A stretch of 64,000 nucleotides of DNA from Blastocystis hominis (GCF_000151665.1 NW_013171822.1:186001-250000); one strand, 5' to 3'. Numbered from the stretch's first letter, positions 22,913 through 34,321 are shown. A program made the numbers and translations. Notes: generated by a model not told the origin, from the letters alone.

Positions 22913-24162
22913 ATGGATCAGCAGAGTCTGCAGGATATAGAAATCGATAAATATGAGGACGCCAACAGCAAGTACTCTCTAGATGCACATAAACGTAAAA
23001 ACCAGTCTGTGCTAATTCTTAAGGTACGTTGTTTTTAAAAAAGGGATAGACTGTAGACTTGTGTCGCGATTAGTTTGTGGTACTCATCCTCCATATTGTC
23101 AACGGTGGTGAACAAGTCATTAATAAGTGGAGATGAGCACGTTTTTCCATTAACGCTTACCTTTGCCCATGTGTTTATTAGTTCCTTTTGCGATAGTATC
23201 CCGTTATTCGTGTTTTGCGAGTGTAGTCATAAACATGGCGTTTTTCCACAAGAGTGAAATGCGGTTTTACGTTAAGAATATGAATTTTTGGAGTATTATC
23301 CGCTATATTCTTCCGCTGGCGATTGCCATGATGACCACGAAGCTCCTCACCTATTTTAGCTACGGCTACATTCCTGCCTCTCTGACGCACACAGTGAAAG
23401 CCCTCCAGCCCTTTTTCAACGTGTTGATCGTGTACCTCTGGACAGGCGAGGGCGTGGACCAGCGAACCATTCTTTCTCTCTTTCCCATCGTTTTCGGCGT
23501 TGTATACGCCTCTGTCAACGAATTGGAGTAGACATGCCGTGGGATTGCCATCCAGGTTCAACTCGATCGGCTTCGTCTGCGCGCTCGTCTCCACGATCGT
23601 GGGCGTCTGGCAGAGCGTCTACCTGAAGATGTTGATGCGCATGGGCATGGAGAAAAACTTCGTATCGCGCGTTTGGCTCATTTGATTGGCTGTAGCTTCA
23701 CTGGTGCAACGGATCCGTCAGTTGGGTCCTTTTGCTCCCGATGGTCCTTATTTATGAGTACAAAATGGGGACATATCGGAACATTAATGTCCGCAATCTC
23801 GTATTGAGTTCGATTATTCAGTACGCGTCGTCCATCGCGTCGTATTATGTAGGAAACAAAAAACGTGCGCATGATCATTAGACCATGTCATTGGTGACTT
23901 CGCTCTCGTACTCGATCTGCAGCACGTTCAAGCGAGTCTCCATCATTCTGGCGTCGGTAGCGTACTTCGGGAAGACGCTCTCCGTGTCGAACTTGATGGG
24001 CATCATCATTGCGTCGATGGGTTGGAATCGGGTTGAATTGTGATCGTAGGAGCCGTGATGTATAATTTGAACTCGAAACGAGGAAGGAATCGGAGAAAGT
24101 CTCCGGAATTAAAAGCGAATCGTGAACTGTCGTATATGGATCTAAAGACGATTACTCTTTGA
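22913..24162 (+). CDS. Triose-phosphate/nucleotide-sugar transporter family (TPT, SLC35E-like)
   Basis: Drug/metabolite-superfamily antiporter of organelle or Golgi membranes. After ATG 22913, introns of 28-34 nt join exons that follow the TPT pattern: LWYSSSILSTVVNKSLI, FPLTLTFAHVFIS, ILPLAIAMMTTKLLTYFSYGYI, SLTHTVKALQPFFNVLI, LFPIVFGVVYASVNELEF, VLLLPMVLIYEYKM, TSLSYSICSTFKRVSIILAS. The Lys/Arg pair before the last helices (TFKRV) matches the TPT substrate-site region. About ten hydrophobic segments are visible. TGA at 24160-24162 is followed 16 nt on by TGTTTGTTTATTC. The substrate cannot be told from sequence alone. Similarity to sugar-phosphate transporters is clear; cellular membrane is not. 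Confidence 0.88.
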
Positions 24163-24289
24163 GATTGTAAAGTGTTTCTGTTTGTTTATTCTCTTTCCTT
24201 CTTTTCGTTTTGTTTGTTTGTGGCATCACATGAAAATTCAAATTTCCCGCGATTTTTGGCATTTTGCGACAGAAGAGTTTATTTCGATC

Positions 24290-24690
24290 ATGGTAGAGGT
24301 TCCTTTCACAAGTGAACGCTAGGCTACTAACGGGAGACACACTATCTTGCTGATTCAAAGAGGTCGCGCTGCGAGTCGTTCCTACTGGGATTTCCCTACC
24401 GTAAACCAGTGCATGCAGTGTAGTTTATCCAGTAACATGATGATTCTAGTCTTGATCGATTATTTTGAGAGGGAGCTGATCAACTTAAATCCCGCAAAGC
24501 CCAAGTTGTCGTACACTGTTAGCGATATCTATAACCAGCTTGACTCGTTTGAAGAATGCAATATGCTTGTGTACCGACTTAGGAGTGATATGTCAATTTT
24601 TAGGTACAATCCGGAAACCAATTCTTACAATCCTTATGGACGAGAGTATATCAAAGAGAGACTCTTGAAGTACCTGCAGCACCTCGGTTG
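24290..24690 (+). CDS. ERH: Enhancer of rudimentary homolog
   Basis: ERH is a small conserved nuclear protein that forms dimers and helps in RNA processing. The first exon is the ATG alone (24290-24292), then a 30-nt intron (24293-24322). The protein runs MATNGRHTILLIQ, YWDFPTVNQCMQ, LINLNPAKPKLSYTVSDIY and LVYNPETNSYNPYGREYIKE, colinear with animal ERH. Two more introns of 30 and 33 nt are in frame. Length is about 104 residues, as in the family. The last codons are CAC CTC GGT TG, then CTT and TGTTTGTT (24694-24701): no encoded stop, so poly(A) addition supplies it. It converges on PTPA, and the two poly(A) motifs nearly touch. Confidence 0.95.
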
Positions 24691-24693
24691 CTT

Positions 24694-24710
24694 TGTTTGT
24701 TCCACAAACA
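24694..24710. terminator. Shared convergent poly(A) motif, ERH and PTPA
   Basis: TGTTTGTTCCACAAACA. Read on the plus strand its left half is the ERH motif; on the minus strand its right half (TGTTTGTG) is the PTPA motif. One base separates the two. Confidence 0.75.
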
Positions 24711-24713
24711 CGC

Positions 24714-25940
24714 CACATTTTGCGAATTGTTGTGAACTCTGCCTGGAAACCATCGGCCATGTGCGATCTTCCCGCATTCTGATGACTTCCAACTTTCTGC
24801 TCCGCGTCCGCTTTCGGAGCTTGGACGTATTCCAGCTGGCGTCTGGACATGTCTACCGAGGGTTCCCAGCTCATGGGGAACAGCTTCCCAAAACGCAAGT
24901 GCTGCATCACAGGGAACTTCCCCAGCACTTCGCGCGCCCAGTAGTTTTGCAGGTGGATGTTAATGCGACTCCACGACGTCATCTGCGCGATCTGATACAA
25001 AATGGGACTGTGTCCCTGCAACGGCCCCGTTTTCGTCTACGATAAAGCTCTTTCCCGACGCGAACAATGCAAATAAACTTGATGGCCTCCAGATACATGT
25101 ACTCCGTCGAGTTCGCGTCCACCACTTCTTTATTCAAAATGCTTTTCGGCCCAATCGATTCGTTCCCTACCTCCGAACCGCCCCGAGCCGCCTACCGATC
25201 AGCTGCGCCGAGCCGAACACGAACGGAAGCAACTGGTAGTCGTCCAGACACCACACGCCGTGCGATCCCGCGGGTTCCAGCCAATAGACGGTTTGGAGGT
25301 GACGACACACTTTCAGATACGCGGGGAAAACGAGGAGGATGGTGGCGGGGAGTTCGGAGCGCTGGAGAACGAGCGCCTTGTAGAGGCAGCAGAGGAAGAC
25401 GAAGAAGGTGGTTTCGTGGCCTGTTCCGTAGTCGACACGCTGGGAATTGCCGAAGGAATCCTCGAGATATCCGCTGAGCTCTTTGCATTTTTCGAAGTTT
25501 TCGGCGCCGACGATCTTCTCGACGAGAGAAGCGGAGTTCTGAACAGACATGCGTGGCAGACATAGGATACATTGCATAAACGGTCGAACCAAATACGGAA
25601 CGCTTTATTTCCAAAGCGAGATGGTTGAACGAGGGGAGGAATCTCATCTATCCATGTGTTCAGTTCTTGCATTACTTCCACCATTCTGTTTACAATCTAG
25701 TCATGACGTGATTGAAAAGGGGGAAACATCCGGAACTTCTTTCTGTGAGGAAATCGGTTTTCCTTTGACTGCTTCCACGCATATCTTCATAAATTTCTTT
25801 AGCTGCTCGATTTCCTGGTGATCATGATTGCTGTAATAAACGAATACCTGACTTTTTTGGAATGCTGCAAAATCTGTAGAGGAGAAGATGCCTCTTTGTA
25901 AAAGGCTATTCTCCTTATGTACAGGTTTTGTTTCGATCAT
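24714..25940 (-). CDS. PTPA: PP2A phosphatase activator (PTPA)
   Basis: PTPA is the peptidyl-prolyl isomerase-type activator that loads metal into the PP2A catalytic subunit. ATG at 25940 opens MIETKPVHKENSLL. After a 31-nt intron the family signatures follow: LNTWIDEIPPLVQPSRFGNK, YGTGHETTFFVFLCCL, YWLEPAGSHGVWCLDDYQ, PFVFGSAQLI and KFPVMQHLRFGKLFPMSWEP. A C-terminal extension of about 45 residues is longer than in animals. There is no early stop. The frame reaches ATG TG, then GCG and TGTTTGTG (24710-24703), so the stop is made at T24715 by polyadenylation. Identification is firm. Confidence 0.93.
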
Positions 25941-26298
25941 GACTTAATGAAGGCAAAAATAAGACTTGAATTTTGTGCAATCCAAAAAACGGCATGATTC
26001 TTTGAATGTGGATTCACTCTCGAAAGAATGACGTAAACTATGTTCTGTGGTAAAAATTGAATGATTCCGACGTATTGAAGTTTCTCTGGATAAGAATTTC
26101 TTGATTCGTATTTTTGGTTCTTTCTTCGTTTCTAGCATCGTATACTACGGAAGGTAGTTGTAATAAGAATAACAATAATTCATATAATTGTACTAATAAT
26201 AATACTATTAAGGATAATAATAATAACATAACACATATTACCATTGTTTTACTCTTGACGATAACAGTTCTATTGTTTTATTCTTTTCATTGTGCAAC
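25941..26298. other. Divergent intergenic, AT-rich
   Basis: About 360 bp between PTPA and the fucosyltransferase-like gene. It includes AAT/AATA-rich low complexity at 26155-26235. Short open frames here are repeat translations. Presumably it holds both promoters; no element is recognised. Confidence 0.45.
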
Positions 26299-27809
26299 AT
26301 GAAAAGTCTTTCTTTTTGTTTTTTTGTACCATTACTCGTCATACTTTTTATATGTGAAGTGGAATGGAACAAGAAAAACGTTTTTTTAGTTTATAGGGCT
26401 GTGGTTCCCTTTTCAATGTACCGATCGAATGCTTTGCCAGTTAAGAACAATGTGGTACATGCAAGACCGATCGATATGTCTCTTTTGTCTTTTCCAACTT
26501 CAAATCACACCGATATGTTAAATCAACTGGTATTTTATCAATTTCTGCAGTTAATATGTAGAAGGCGTTACAACCGGAAGTTGATCTTAGTGCATGCAAA
26601 ATTAGCAGTGAGGAAACAATTCGTGATACTACTATTCATATTTGTAACCAGAGTGATTTTAAACGATTATCAAAGTATAAAAAAGCCATCGTGTACCGTC
26701 ACATTTCTGGAGGAGTCGCCAACCAGCTGTACAGCTTCCTCTCTTCGGTCCTTCTTGCAGAAATGCTCCATCTTCCTCTCATTTGTTCAATCTGATTTTC
26801 ACGGAGTCGAATGTAGATTTCGACAACTCCATTGATAAAAACCTCTACGTTCATCGCAGCGACGACGCTCCCGTCTTCTCTGTCGACGAATCCCGTATCC
26901 ACACACTTCCTCCCTCCTTTACATCCAGTTTTCAAACTCCTCCACTCCAAACAAATGATCTCCGAGTCATGCTGGATGCGTGACATTTACGGCGACATGC
27001 GCCACATTATGGCATTCCGCCACGCCGCCGCGGCCATTTCCAAGCGTGAATTCAGCGACTACCTTAATCACGACACATGGGTCCTTCTCGACGGAAACTG
27101 TCTCTATTATTATTACTGGCTCGACAACCCTGCGAACGTGAAAACCCTCGTCTCCCGCGGTTATCTCTCAAGCCTCAAAAACCACTTCCGCCACACCGAT
27201 CAACTTGTCAAAGAATTGACCCAACGAATCGTGGAAACGGGGATCCGATTCCGTCCGCACATCGTCGACCTCGTCAACTGCGTGCTCGAGCCCTTTCGAT
27301 CACGGCTCATTCCCGCGGAACCTCGCATCCACACGCCGCCGTTCGCGCGTTTTTCGAATTTAATCGCGGTTCACGCGCGGTTCGGCAGCGGATTGGCCGA
27401 TTTTGTGGACAGCCGGGAGTTCCTTCCCCCGCGGAAACTGCAGGAGTTCGTGGCGTGCGTGGAGTCGGTTCCATCGAACGCGATGGTGTTCGTGGCGAGC
27501 GACGCAATCGCGGTTAAATTGGCGATTCGTGAGGCGTTGGGCGATCGGGTTTTTTCGCTGCCGATTTTGGCGGGCCACTCGGATGAAAGCATGCGGCTGC
27601 CCGGGCAGAAGGAGCCGGTGGGAGTGCAGGAAGCGAGCGTCGTGTGGCTGCTGGTGGATATGATCGTGGGGTCGATGGGGAGCCGATTGATTGGGACCGA
27701 GGGCAGCACGTTCAGTACGATGATGGGAATGATGGGAGATCCGGTGTATATGTCGGTGAGCAAGTATGGAAGTCAGTGTGAGAGGAGAGGGTTGTATTTG
27801 CCAAAGTAA
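26299..27809 (+). CDS. Fucosyltransferase-superfamily type II membrane protein
   Basis: ATG at 26299 begins MKSLSFCFFVPLLVILFICEV, a signal anchor expected to place the enzyme in the Golgi lumen. Three introns (32, 32 and 34 nt) lead to the nucleotide-sugar region. HISGGVANQLYSF resembles the GGLGNQ motif of alpha-1,2-fucosyltransferases (GT11/NodZ type). LIAVHARFG corresponds to the HxRxG-like loop, though Arg spacing differs. VFVASD and GTEGSTFS match the later donor-site motifs. The donor sugar GDP-fucose is inferred from the superfamily. The stop is TAA at 27807-27809, and the next gene's ATG is at 27814. The poly(A) signal must therefore lie inside the next gene; TTGTTTGTG at 27845-27853 is a candidate. 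Confidence 0.75.
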
Positions 27810-27813
27810 TTGG

Positions 27814-30208
27814 ATGAAGGGGTTCTGTGTGTTCCTTTTGTTGTTGTTTGTGCAATACGCGATTGCTATGAGTGTGGAGTCGGAAGCACGGTTGTATCAG
27901 ACACGATTGGACAACCTTGTTGTATTTTGATTGTTTCTCCAAAATAATGGATAGAAGGAAGATAAGGAAGCGATTGAGAAGGACGCGGAGGGAACCGAGG
28001 ACTTTACCATCAAATCTCTCCAGGACAGTTTGTCGTCCATCCGCATTAGCCATTTCGTGGATATCAAGTTGGTTGGATTCCGACGAAATGGGAACGGGAA
28101 CGTCTTTCTGTCCGATTCCTTGCTGCAAGAGTATATGGAATTGTTGGGCAGGTAAATGGATGTGCATTAAAAGGTAATACCGATAGAACGGACCAAACAG
28201 TCAAAGTGGCGAACGGGGACAAAGTCTACTCTCTGCCAATATACGACAGCATCAGTTACCGCGTTTCGCACTCCAGCGAGCTGATCAACCAATGCATCCA
28301 GCGAGAAATCAAGTTTTCCGATCTCCTGTAATCATGATCTCTCTAGCAAAGCGATCGAATCCTCGAACTCCTCCCTCACCGTTCTCCCCTCCACGCTCTT
28401 CAACCCCATCTTCGCCAACGACCTCTACGACAGCAGTGTCTCCTTCACCGTCTACGTCCTCAATCCTTCGCTTCCCGCCAAAAGGCGTTACACTTATTCT
28501 CCCTCCAACTCCACCGCCAATTCCTGCTTCGCCTCCCTCCTCTTCAGCGAGGTCAACTCCATGTCCTTCCTCTTCCTCGACCTTACCGCGGTTTCCTCGC
28601 CCTACGGGCGTTTCGTCCCGAACGAGGGTTTCAAAATGGTCCAATACCCCCAATTATTAATGTCCCTGGGGGACAAGCACGTGCTCAACCCCTCCTTTCT
28701 CCCCGAAATCGCGCGCATTCTGCACGACGCCGTGTCCTACGCGCTGCTCCCCGACCTCCGCCAGAACGTCTTCTTCACCGCGGGACTGGACGGCATCCGC
28801 TGGGACTTCGGCGTGGTGGCGGTCCACGTGCTCACCGTGGTTCTGGAGGTGCAGGGAAACTCCTTCGACGGGTTCATGGCGACGCAGGAGACCGAGCGAA
28901 GCCAGTTTTGGCGGGCGCAGGCGAAGCAGATGCAGCGAATTTTTCCCTCGCAGAAACGGATTTCCATAAATACGAGCTATTTTCCGATCTCCAAAACGCC
29001 GAATTTCGCGATGTTGTTGACGGAGAGTCTGGAGCTGCGCTCGACCAATCACACGGATCGCCACGACGACATGTTCACCGTGGTTAATTTCAAAAAATTG
29101 CGGGAATTGATAACCCTCCACAAAGCGGCCATTTGGGCCGAAATGGGCCTTAATGCTGTCCCCGAAACACTAAAACACTCCACGGTCGGCAGGATCAACG
29201 TTATCCCCGTTTTCGTGTAATTCCAAAAATCGCGGGTTTTTCGTAGGATCAGTATTCCATCGCCTTCCGCGGTTTTCTTGGACAACGGCGAAACCACCGG
29301 GAGTTTCGACGAAATCGTGGTAAGCGTGGAAACTCGGGGCGTCAAAACCGTGGTTCTGGAGAGGGAGTTTCATCGATAGGCGAAGCGGCAGATCGAGTGT
29401 AACCGCGGGAAATTGGAGTTTTCGCCGATGGACAGTCGCCGCCAAATTCTGCAGGAATTGGCGGGAATCGTCTTCGGGCTGCTTCCGCTTCATCTGTACA
29501 ATAACCGCGGGGATGGCATGTAGACACTACGATCCGATGAAACGCCAGATTTCCCCGGATTTCCGGATTTCCAACAGCGAGGATTTGCTCAGCGCGTTCA
29601 GTAATTCCATGATATTCACGAACTACCATCGACGTAACGCCCGTCGGAGAAAAAGTAACGCCCAGAGTTGATTCAGCGCGTGATGACGCATTCCCAGTTG
29701 TCCTTGATTATGAAGGGGCTCCGCGAACAACTGTACAGATACCAGAAAGCCACGTCGTATTACCGGTTGGACCTCGCTTCGCTCTATTTGCCGCGGTTCT
29801 ACGTGGAGCTCTGCAAGCGTAGACCCTCCCCGCGGGGATGAGGCGTAGGTTGGCGTCGGGAGTTTCGCCAGCTGGTGGATGTTTCGCTGTATATTTCGAT
29901 GGGAGACTGGGAGAAGGCGCTGGACACCGTGGATTCGGCCATCGTCAATTTAGAGGGTATTTCTGGAATTCCGATGAAGCTCTCCGAGATCGAGTCTATT
30001 CGCGTTTTTCCGGATGTAGGTTCCACGGTTCCACGTTTTGAGGTAGTTTCGTCGGAATCCGATGGAATGGGTGTTGATGGCGCTGGCGAGCGTGCTGATC
30101 GCGTTTTTTTTAAGCTGGATCTTGGCGTGTCGGCCAGGAACGCGAAGCCGGCGAAACGCTTATGACCGATTTATTTCGATGAAGCCGAGTGGATTTCATG
30201 CGAAGTAG
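27814..30208 (+). CDS. ER type I membrane protein, DUF7906-like
   Basis: ATG at 27814 opens a signal peptide (MKGFCVFLLLLFVQYAIA). Around ten introns of 28-36 nt join a long lumenal part and a C-terminal membrane segment (VLMALASVLIAFFLSWILA) with a short basic tail. Order and motifs follow the plant DUF7906 family: HFVDIKLVGFRRNGNG, the region around LRQNVFFTAGLDG, RINVIPVFV, and SRRQILQELAGIVFG. The family is conserved in plants and protists but its function is not known. Protein length is about 740 residues. TAG is at 30206-30208; TGTTTGTT follows about 50 nt later. The ATG lies 4 nt after the preceding gene's stop. Family assignment is from memory of the pattern and should be tested by profile search. 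Confidence 0.7.
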
Positions 30209-30327
30209 TGATATATAAATATAATGGGAGTTGTTGTTTTTTTTATTGATATTATTGTATGTTTGTTATAGACATATTTGGGTTGGTTGATTTGTTTGAA
30301 GCAATATTATGTTAATACTCTTATCAT

Positions 30328-30366
<39 letters not shown>

Positions 30367-30533
30367 GCGTATGAAAATAAATAATAGAATGGCGAATACA
30401 AGGATCCCTTCGATCCTTATTGCAGTTTCTCCAACACTAAAACTCATGTATGAACCCTCTCCCTATCATCATCATCATCACTATTATTATCATTGATTCA
30501 CACCCAAATATCCTTCTCCCCTCTCATCCTTTC
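30209..30533. repeat. Intergenic with (AGT)n and (CAT)n runs
   Basis: Convergent 3' interval. TGTTTGTT near 30258 serves the plus gene. A run of about 13 AGT/TAG units lies at 30328-30366 and CAT/TAT units at 30466-30495. No gene. Confidence 0.8.
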
Positions 30534-30549
30534 CTAAAAACAAACACAC

Positions 30550-32150
30550 CAACATAACTTATGATTCTGCTCCAAATACAATCGTTCCGATTCCTCGTTC
30601 GTGTACGGAAACCCGACCCTCACCGTGTCCGCCTTCATTCCCTTAAACCCCGCCATCAGCCAGCTCCGATACGTCTGTGGCCGCACGATTTGATGCGTCC
30701 GCGTAGAGTAAGACGCGACAGCGTCCGATCCATAGTTCTTATAGGACCCGATTTCGGTGAAATACGTTCGATAAGGCCTTCGATGACACTCCATAAACCA
30801 CGACAACGACCCATGAATATCGTCGCCGTTTCGATGCGTATACGGCCGATAGCGCCAATACACTTTGGCCTGGATGTAGGTTCGCGCATAGACCTGAATC
30901 ACGAAATCCACGGGGATGGTATCGTTGTTGACAAACAAATCGACGCAAAACATGTCGTACGAAGCGACCGGATAGTACGATTTCGAGATGATTCGCGCTC
31001 CCACGCCGGTGGGCGCGTCGTACGCGTCGATCACGTCGATTAAACGTTTGAATGTGAAGCGAGACGGGATGATGTCATCGTCCATCACGATGTGGTAATA
31101 CGAAGAAAACATCAACGGAATCAGATGGCGCAAAAAGAACGGCGAGTTCCAATTCACCGACCAGATGTGCGTAATGAACGGGAACCGCTCAAACAACTCT
31201 TCGTAGTTCACGAACACGCCGTTCTGGTACACCACCACCTCGCCTAACGGCAGCGAGCTCTCCAGAATTCCTTCGATCTGCTCGTCGTAATAGCGGCGTT
31301 TGTACTGCGACAGCACCAGACTCACTTGCCGCCCTCGCTTGCGTCGCCCCTCGCACACTACGTGCTGCAGGCCCAGCGCGCGCTTGCAGTTCTGTGAGAG
31401 CTCGTGGGGGTCGATGGCGAGACGCTCCGTTCGAAAGCGTAAAGAAGACGATTGTTGTTTTTTAAAGGTGGGGCAAAGCGTGAAATGAACTTCCGAGTGG
31501 AACAGGCAGCGGAACGCCGCGGCCATGTAGAGGAAAGGGTTGTGTTCGTTCTTTTCAAATTCGGTGTTAATGATCAGTTTTCGAAGTTCGATCGAACGCA
31601 TGAGCAAACAACCATCGACCTGCCTCCAGCGAGCAAACATAGAAGGGGAGGCGCATGACACGATGGTGGAAGAAGGTCTGGAAGACATATATGCAATCGA
31701 TTCATCAATCCAACTCCCATCGGGTAATCCTTCTTCGAATCCTTCGTCTTTTATTATTAGTGTGTAGTTACTGCTGCGGAGGAGCGAAAGAATATACGGA
31801 AAATAACCATTATCCGGATAATTGGTTCGGATGATATAGGGGTAGTGTATCTGAGACTCCGTCTCGGTAAAACTTTCGCTATACACCAGATTGTGAGAAA
31901 TGATATAAAAATAGTTAATTTGACAGAAAGATGTCGAAATCGACTGGGCCTCCATTATGGGCAGATTTGTCCGATTGGTATCAAGGATAATGGTAACAAA
32001 ACAGTTATTATTATCTAGATCAGGAACAAACAAACACTCCTAACCTGAATGATCAAAAACGAACTTTTCCTCAGTGAATTGGCTACAAAACGCAATACAT
32101 AGCAAAACAAGCAAAAATAGAGCGGCAGGGGCTTTCATCCGCTGCACCAT
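30550..32150 (-). CDS. Secretory-pathway glycosyltransferase with DDD motif
   Basis: ATG at 32150 (or 32138) begins a signal sequence (MKAPAALFLLVLLCIAFCS). A 30-nt intron (GTTAGGAGTG...TGATCTAG) joins the main exon. The catalytic-type motif YYHIVMDDDIIPSRF has the Asp triad of GT-A fold enzymes. Two halves are visible: an N-terminal sugar-donor-like half and the DDD region about residue 330. Likely a lumenal Golgi or ER enzyme; donor and acceptor are unknown. No stop lies before the poly(A) motif: TTA TGT TG, then GTG and TGTTTGTT (30546-30539), so T30551 begins the poly(A)-made stop. An encoded TAG exists 5 codons further. The intron itself contains TGTTTGTTTGTT. Confidence 0.72.
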
Positions 32151-32238
32151 GATAAAAATGTGCCTCGACACTTCTTTTTTAACAAACAATCCACCAGCAA
32201 ATGTGTTTCTTCCTTTTCTTCTTCTCCATCTTCTTTCC

Positions 32239-33217
32239 TTAGAACAGCGAGAAAATCATAATCACCATCACAATGAACAAGATAATTATCGAGTAAAACT
32301 CGCACTTATTATTCGTCTTCATCAGCTTCTGCATCTTCTCTCTCGCCTGTCCCAATCGCGTCTGCGCGTCCGACACATCCGTATCCAGCGTATCCAGCAG
32401 TCTACACATCAGCATCGCCATCGCCCTCTCATCCTACGCGTCCTGCTGTCGGATTTCGTCTCCGATTCCCTTCGCCATGTTATCCAGACGGTCCACGCCG
32501 TCCGCCAAGATCTCCAATGATTGATCTTGTTTCTTCATATATTCCTGTATATCAATGTTCATGGAGCGTCCTACCGATTGCAGCGCTTGATTGTTCTTTA
32601 TCATCGCGTTGTTCGCGTAATCACGAGCACTCATCGTGGAACTGGTGGCTTTGCGCGCCGCGAGCATCTATTCGTTGTTTAGAGTCCGAATTGCTTACTT
32701 TGCGCTGATCTGCTTCGATCTTCTGAAGCACACGCGGAGAACGCATGAAGTCGGACATGCGCTTCAGCTCCTATGGATCATGCGGTGGAAATCGGCGCGT
32801 ACAGCAAGGCTGTTGTTGATAAAGCTACGGCGAGATTTCAGCTCGCGCTAAGGCATGAGTTGAGAGAATGGCAGAATACAGCGTCAATATGCGGATATTT
32901 CGCGGGGTTTTCCTCTACCAAGAGAACCGTCTTCTCGACATTGCGGACTTCCTTGGTCAGCTTTTCAATTTCCTTGGGCAAGCCTATTCTGAGAGAGGGG
33001 AAGAGGCCAATACTTCGGTTGAGCGAACTGAACTTCTGATCACGGGCAGTATCTCCATTCTCCACAACTCTTCTCCATGCTTCAAATTTATTACTTAATT
33101 TAGAGAGCGAGCTATCTATTTCACTATCGATCAGAAATGATATTCAGCACGAACTCCCGAAAAGCATAATAAGGATCTGCACTACCACGAGTTTCTATAA
33201 GCGGCGATTTGCTCATT
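32239..33217 (-). CDS. STX6: Qc-SNARE, syntaxin-6 family
   Basis: Syntaxin 6/10/SYP61-type SNAREs drive fusion at the trans-Golgi and endosomes. ATG at 33217 gives MSKSPLIETRGSADPYYAF, then the N-terminal three-helix domain with KEIEKLTKEVRNVEKTVLLV and EENPAKYPHID. The SNARE motif is split by a 36-nt intron: KKQDQSLEILADGVDRLDNM, then LLDTLDTDVSDAQTRLGQA. It ends with one membrane anchor (FYSIIILFIVMVIMIFSLF). The zero-layer residue is Gln/Asp as in Qc proteins (DVSDAQTRL region). Introns are 31-36 nt. TAA is at 32239-32241 and GATTGTTTGTTAAAA follows about 50 nt on. Identification is strong. Confidence 0.9.
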
Positions 33218-33299
33218 TCGATTCTAATCCTTCAGAGCATGCGAACGATCCATACCAAACACTACGATCTCAGAGATAATGCTACTTGAAATGCGTTCA

Positions 33300-34321
33300 T
33301 GGGAGTTTCGTTTTCTATCCGAAATGGTATTTAGAGATTGAATCGTCTCCCGAGTTCTCTAAGCAATGGGATAGATTTGATACGAAGTGAGATTATTGAG
33401 GGAAATGAAAGCGAGAAGGCGAGGATTTCCAAAATTGTGTGTTCGATGCAAGTCCTTTCTTGCGGAGATAATGGGAAGGAAGTGGATGATGCGATTGACA
33501 AACTGTTTTTCCTTTTCTCTAGGTTCATGTCTAGTTACCAACAACTGATGGCTGCTGAGAATGCAGGGAAGGTGATCGTAGCAGAGACTGCAGATAATGA
33601 GTCCGGAAATACGGGATTAAGCGATCTACACGAACTTCACGATTCGTACGAGTCTAAAGACATTCACGACAGTGATTCGGATGACGTAGTGCAGATTTAT
33701 AAGCCTCCAAGTGTTCAAAAGAAGAAGCAAGCTGCAACGGATATGGAGAAGATATATCGCCAATACACGGTTTGTCGTTCATTCCTGGAGGCGACATACC
33801 AGCAGCATATCAATCTAAACTTGATAAACAAACGGAGTAGGGCAGGGTTAATTGTGCTTTGTCCTCACATGCGAATTGTCAATCCGGAGCAGGCCTCGAG
33901 TCAATATGGGTCTCGTATTTTATCAATCTTGAAGGAAAACGGAAATTTGAGTCGTCAAGATCATCGCTTCAAATTAGACGACACTCCGTATCTTCCTCGA
34001 TGTATCCCTACTGCGAAAGATTTAAATGAGAGAGTCAAGCTTACGGACGAATTGAAAACGAAGCGAGGTCCTGGACGGCCGTTCGGAACTTACGCGCCAA
34101 AGCGAACGAAAAAGGAAATGAAACAATTGGATTTGGACTCGAAAACGAAGAGGAAGTCGCGGTCCAAGCGGGTTCGAGTGAATCTGCAGGAGAGTGTGAA
34201 GGGCTCGGAGAGCGGAAATAGCGAAACGACGCCTTCGAAGGAGAGTGGAGACGGAGAATTGCGGAGTAATATAACCAGTCTGACGGATTTATTTGATGTA
34301 CATGAGTTGATTCGAAGTTGA
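33300..34321 (+). CDS. AT-hook nuclear protein, unidentified
   Basis: A two-codon first exon (ATG GGA, 33300-33305), a 30-nt intron (33306-33335) and one long exon encode about 330 residues. Acidic segments (HDSDSDDVVQIYKPPS) come first. A basic C-terminal half contains KRGPGRPFGTY, a clear AT-hook (GRP core), and bipartite basic clusters (KRTKKEMKQ, KTKRKSRSKR) likely to act as nuclear signals. The middle (YRQYTVCRSFLEATYQQHIN and following) is helical with no known domain. DNA minor-groove binding is inferred from the AT-hook only. TGA is at 34319-34321; TGTTTGTTTGTTTGTTTGG follows about 75 nt downstream. Confidence 0.72.

Noticed and set aside
27814-30208. GPI transamidase subunit PIG-T or PIG-S
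   Set aside because: The size and topology fit, but the motifs (VDIKLVGF, VIPVFV, RRQILQELAG) do not follow either subunit and fit the DUF7906 pattern better.
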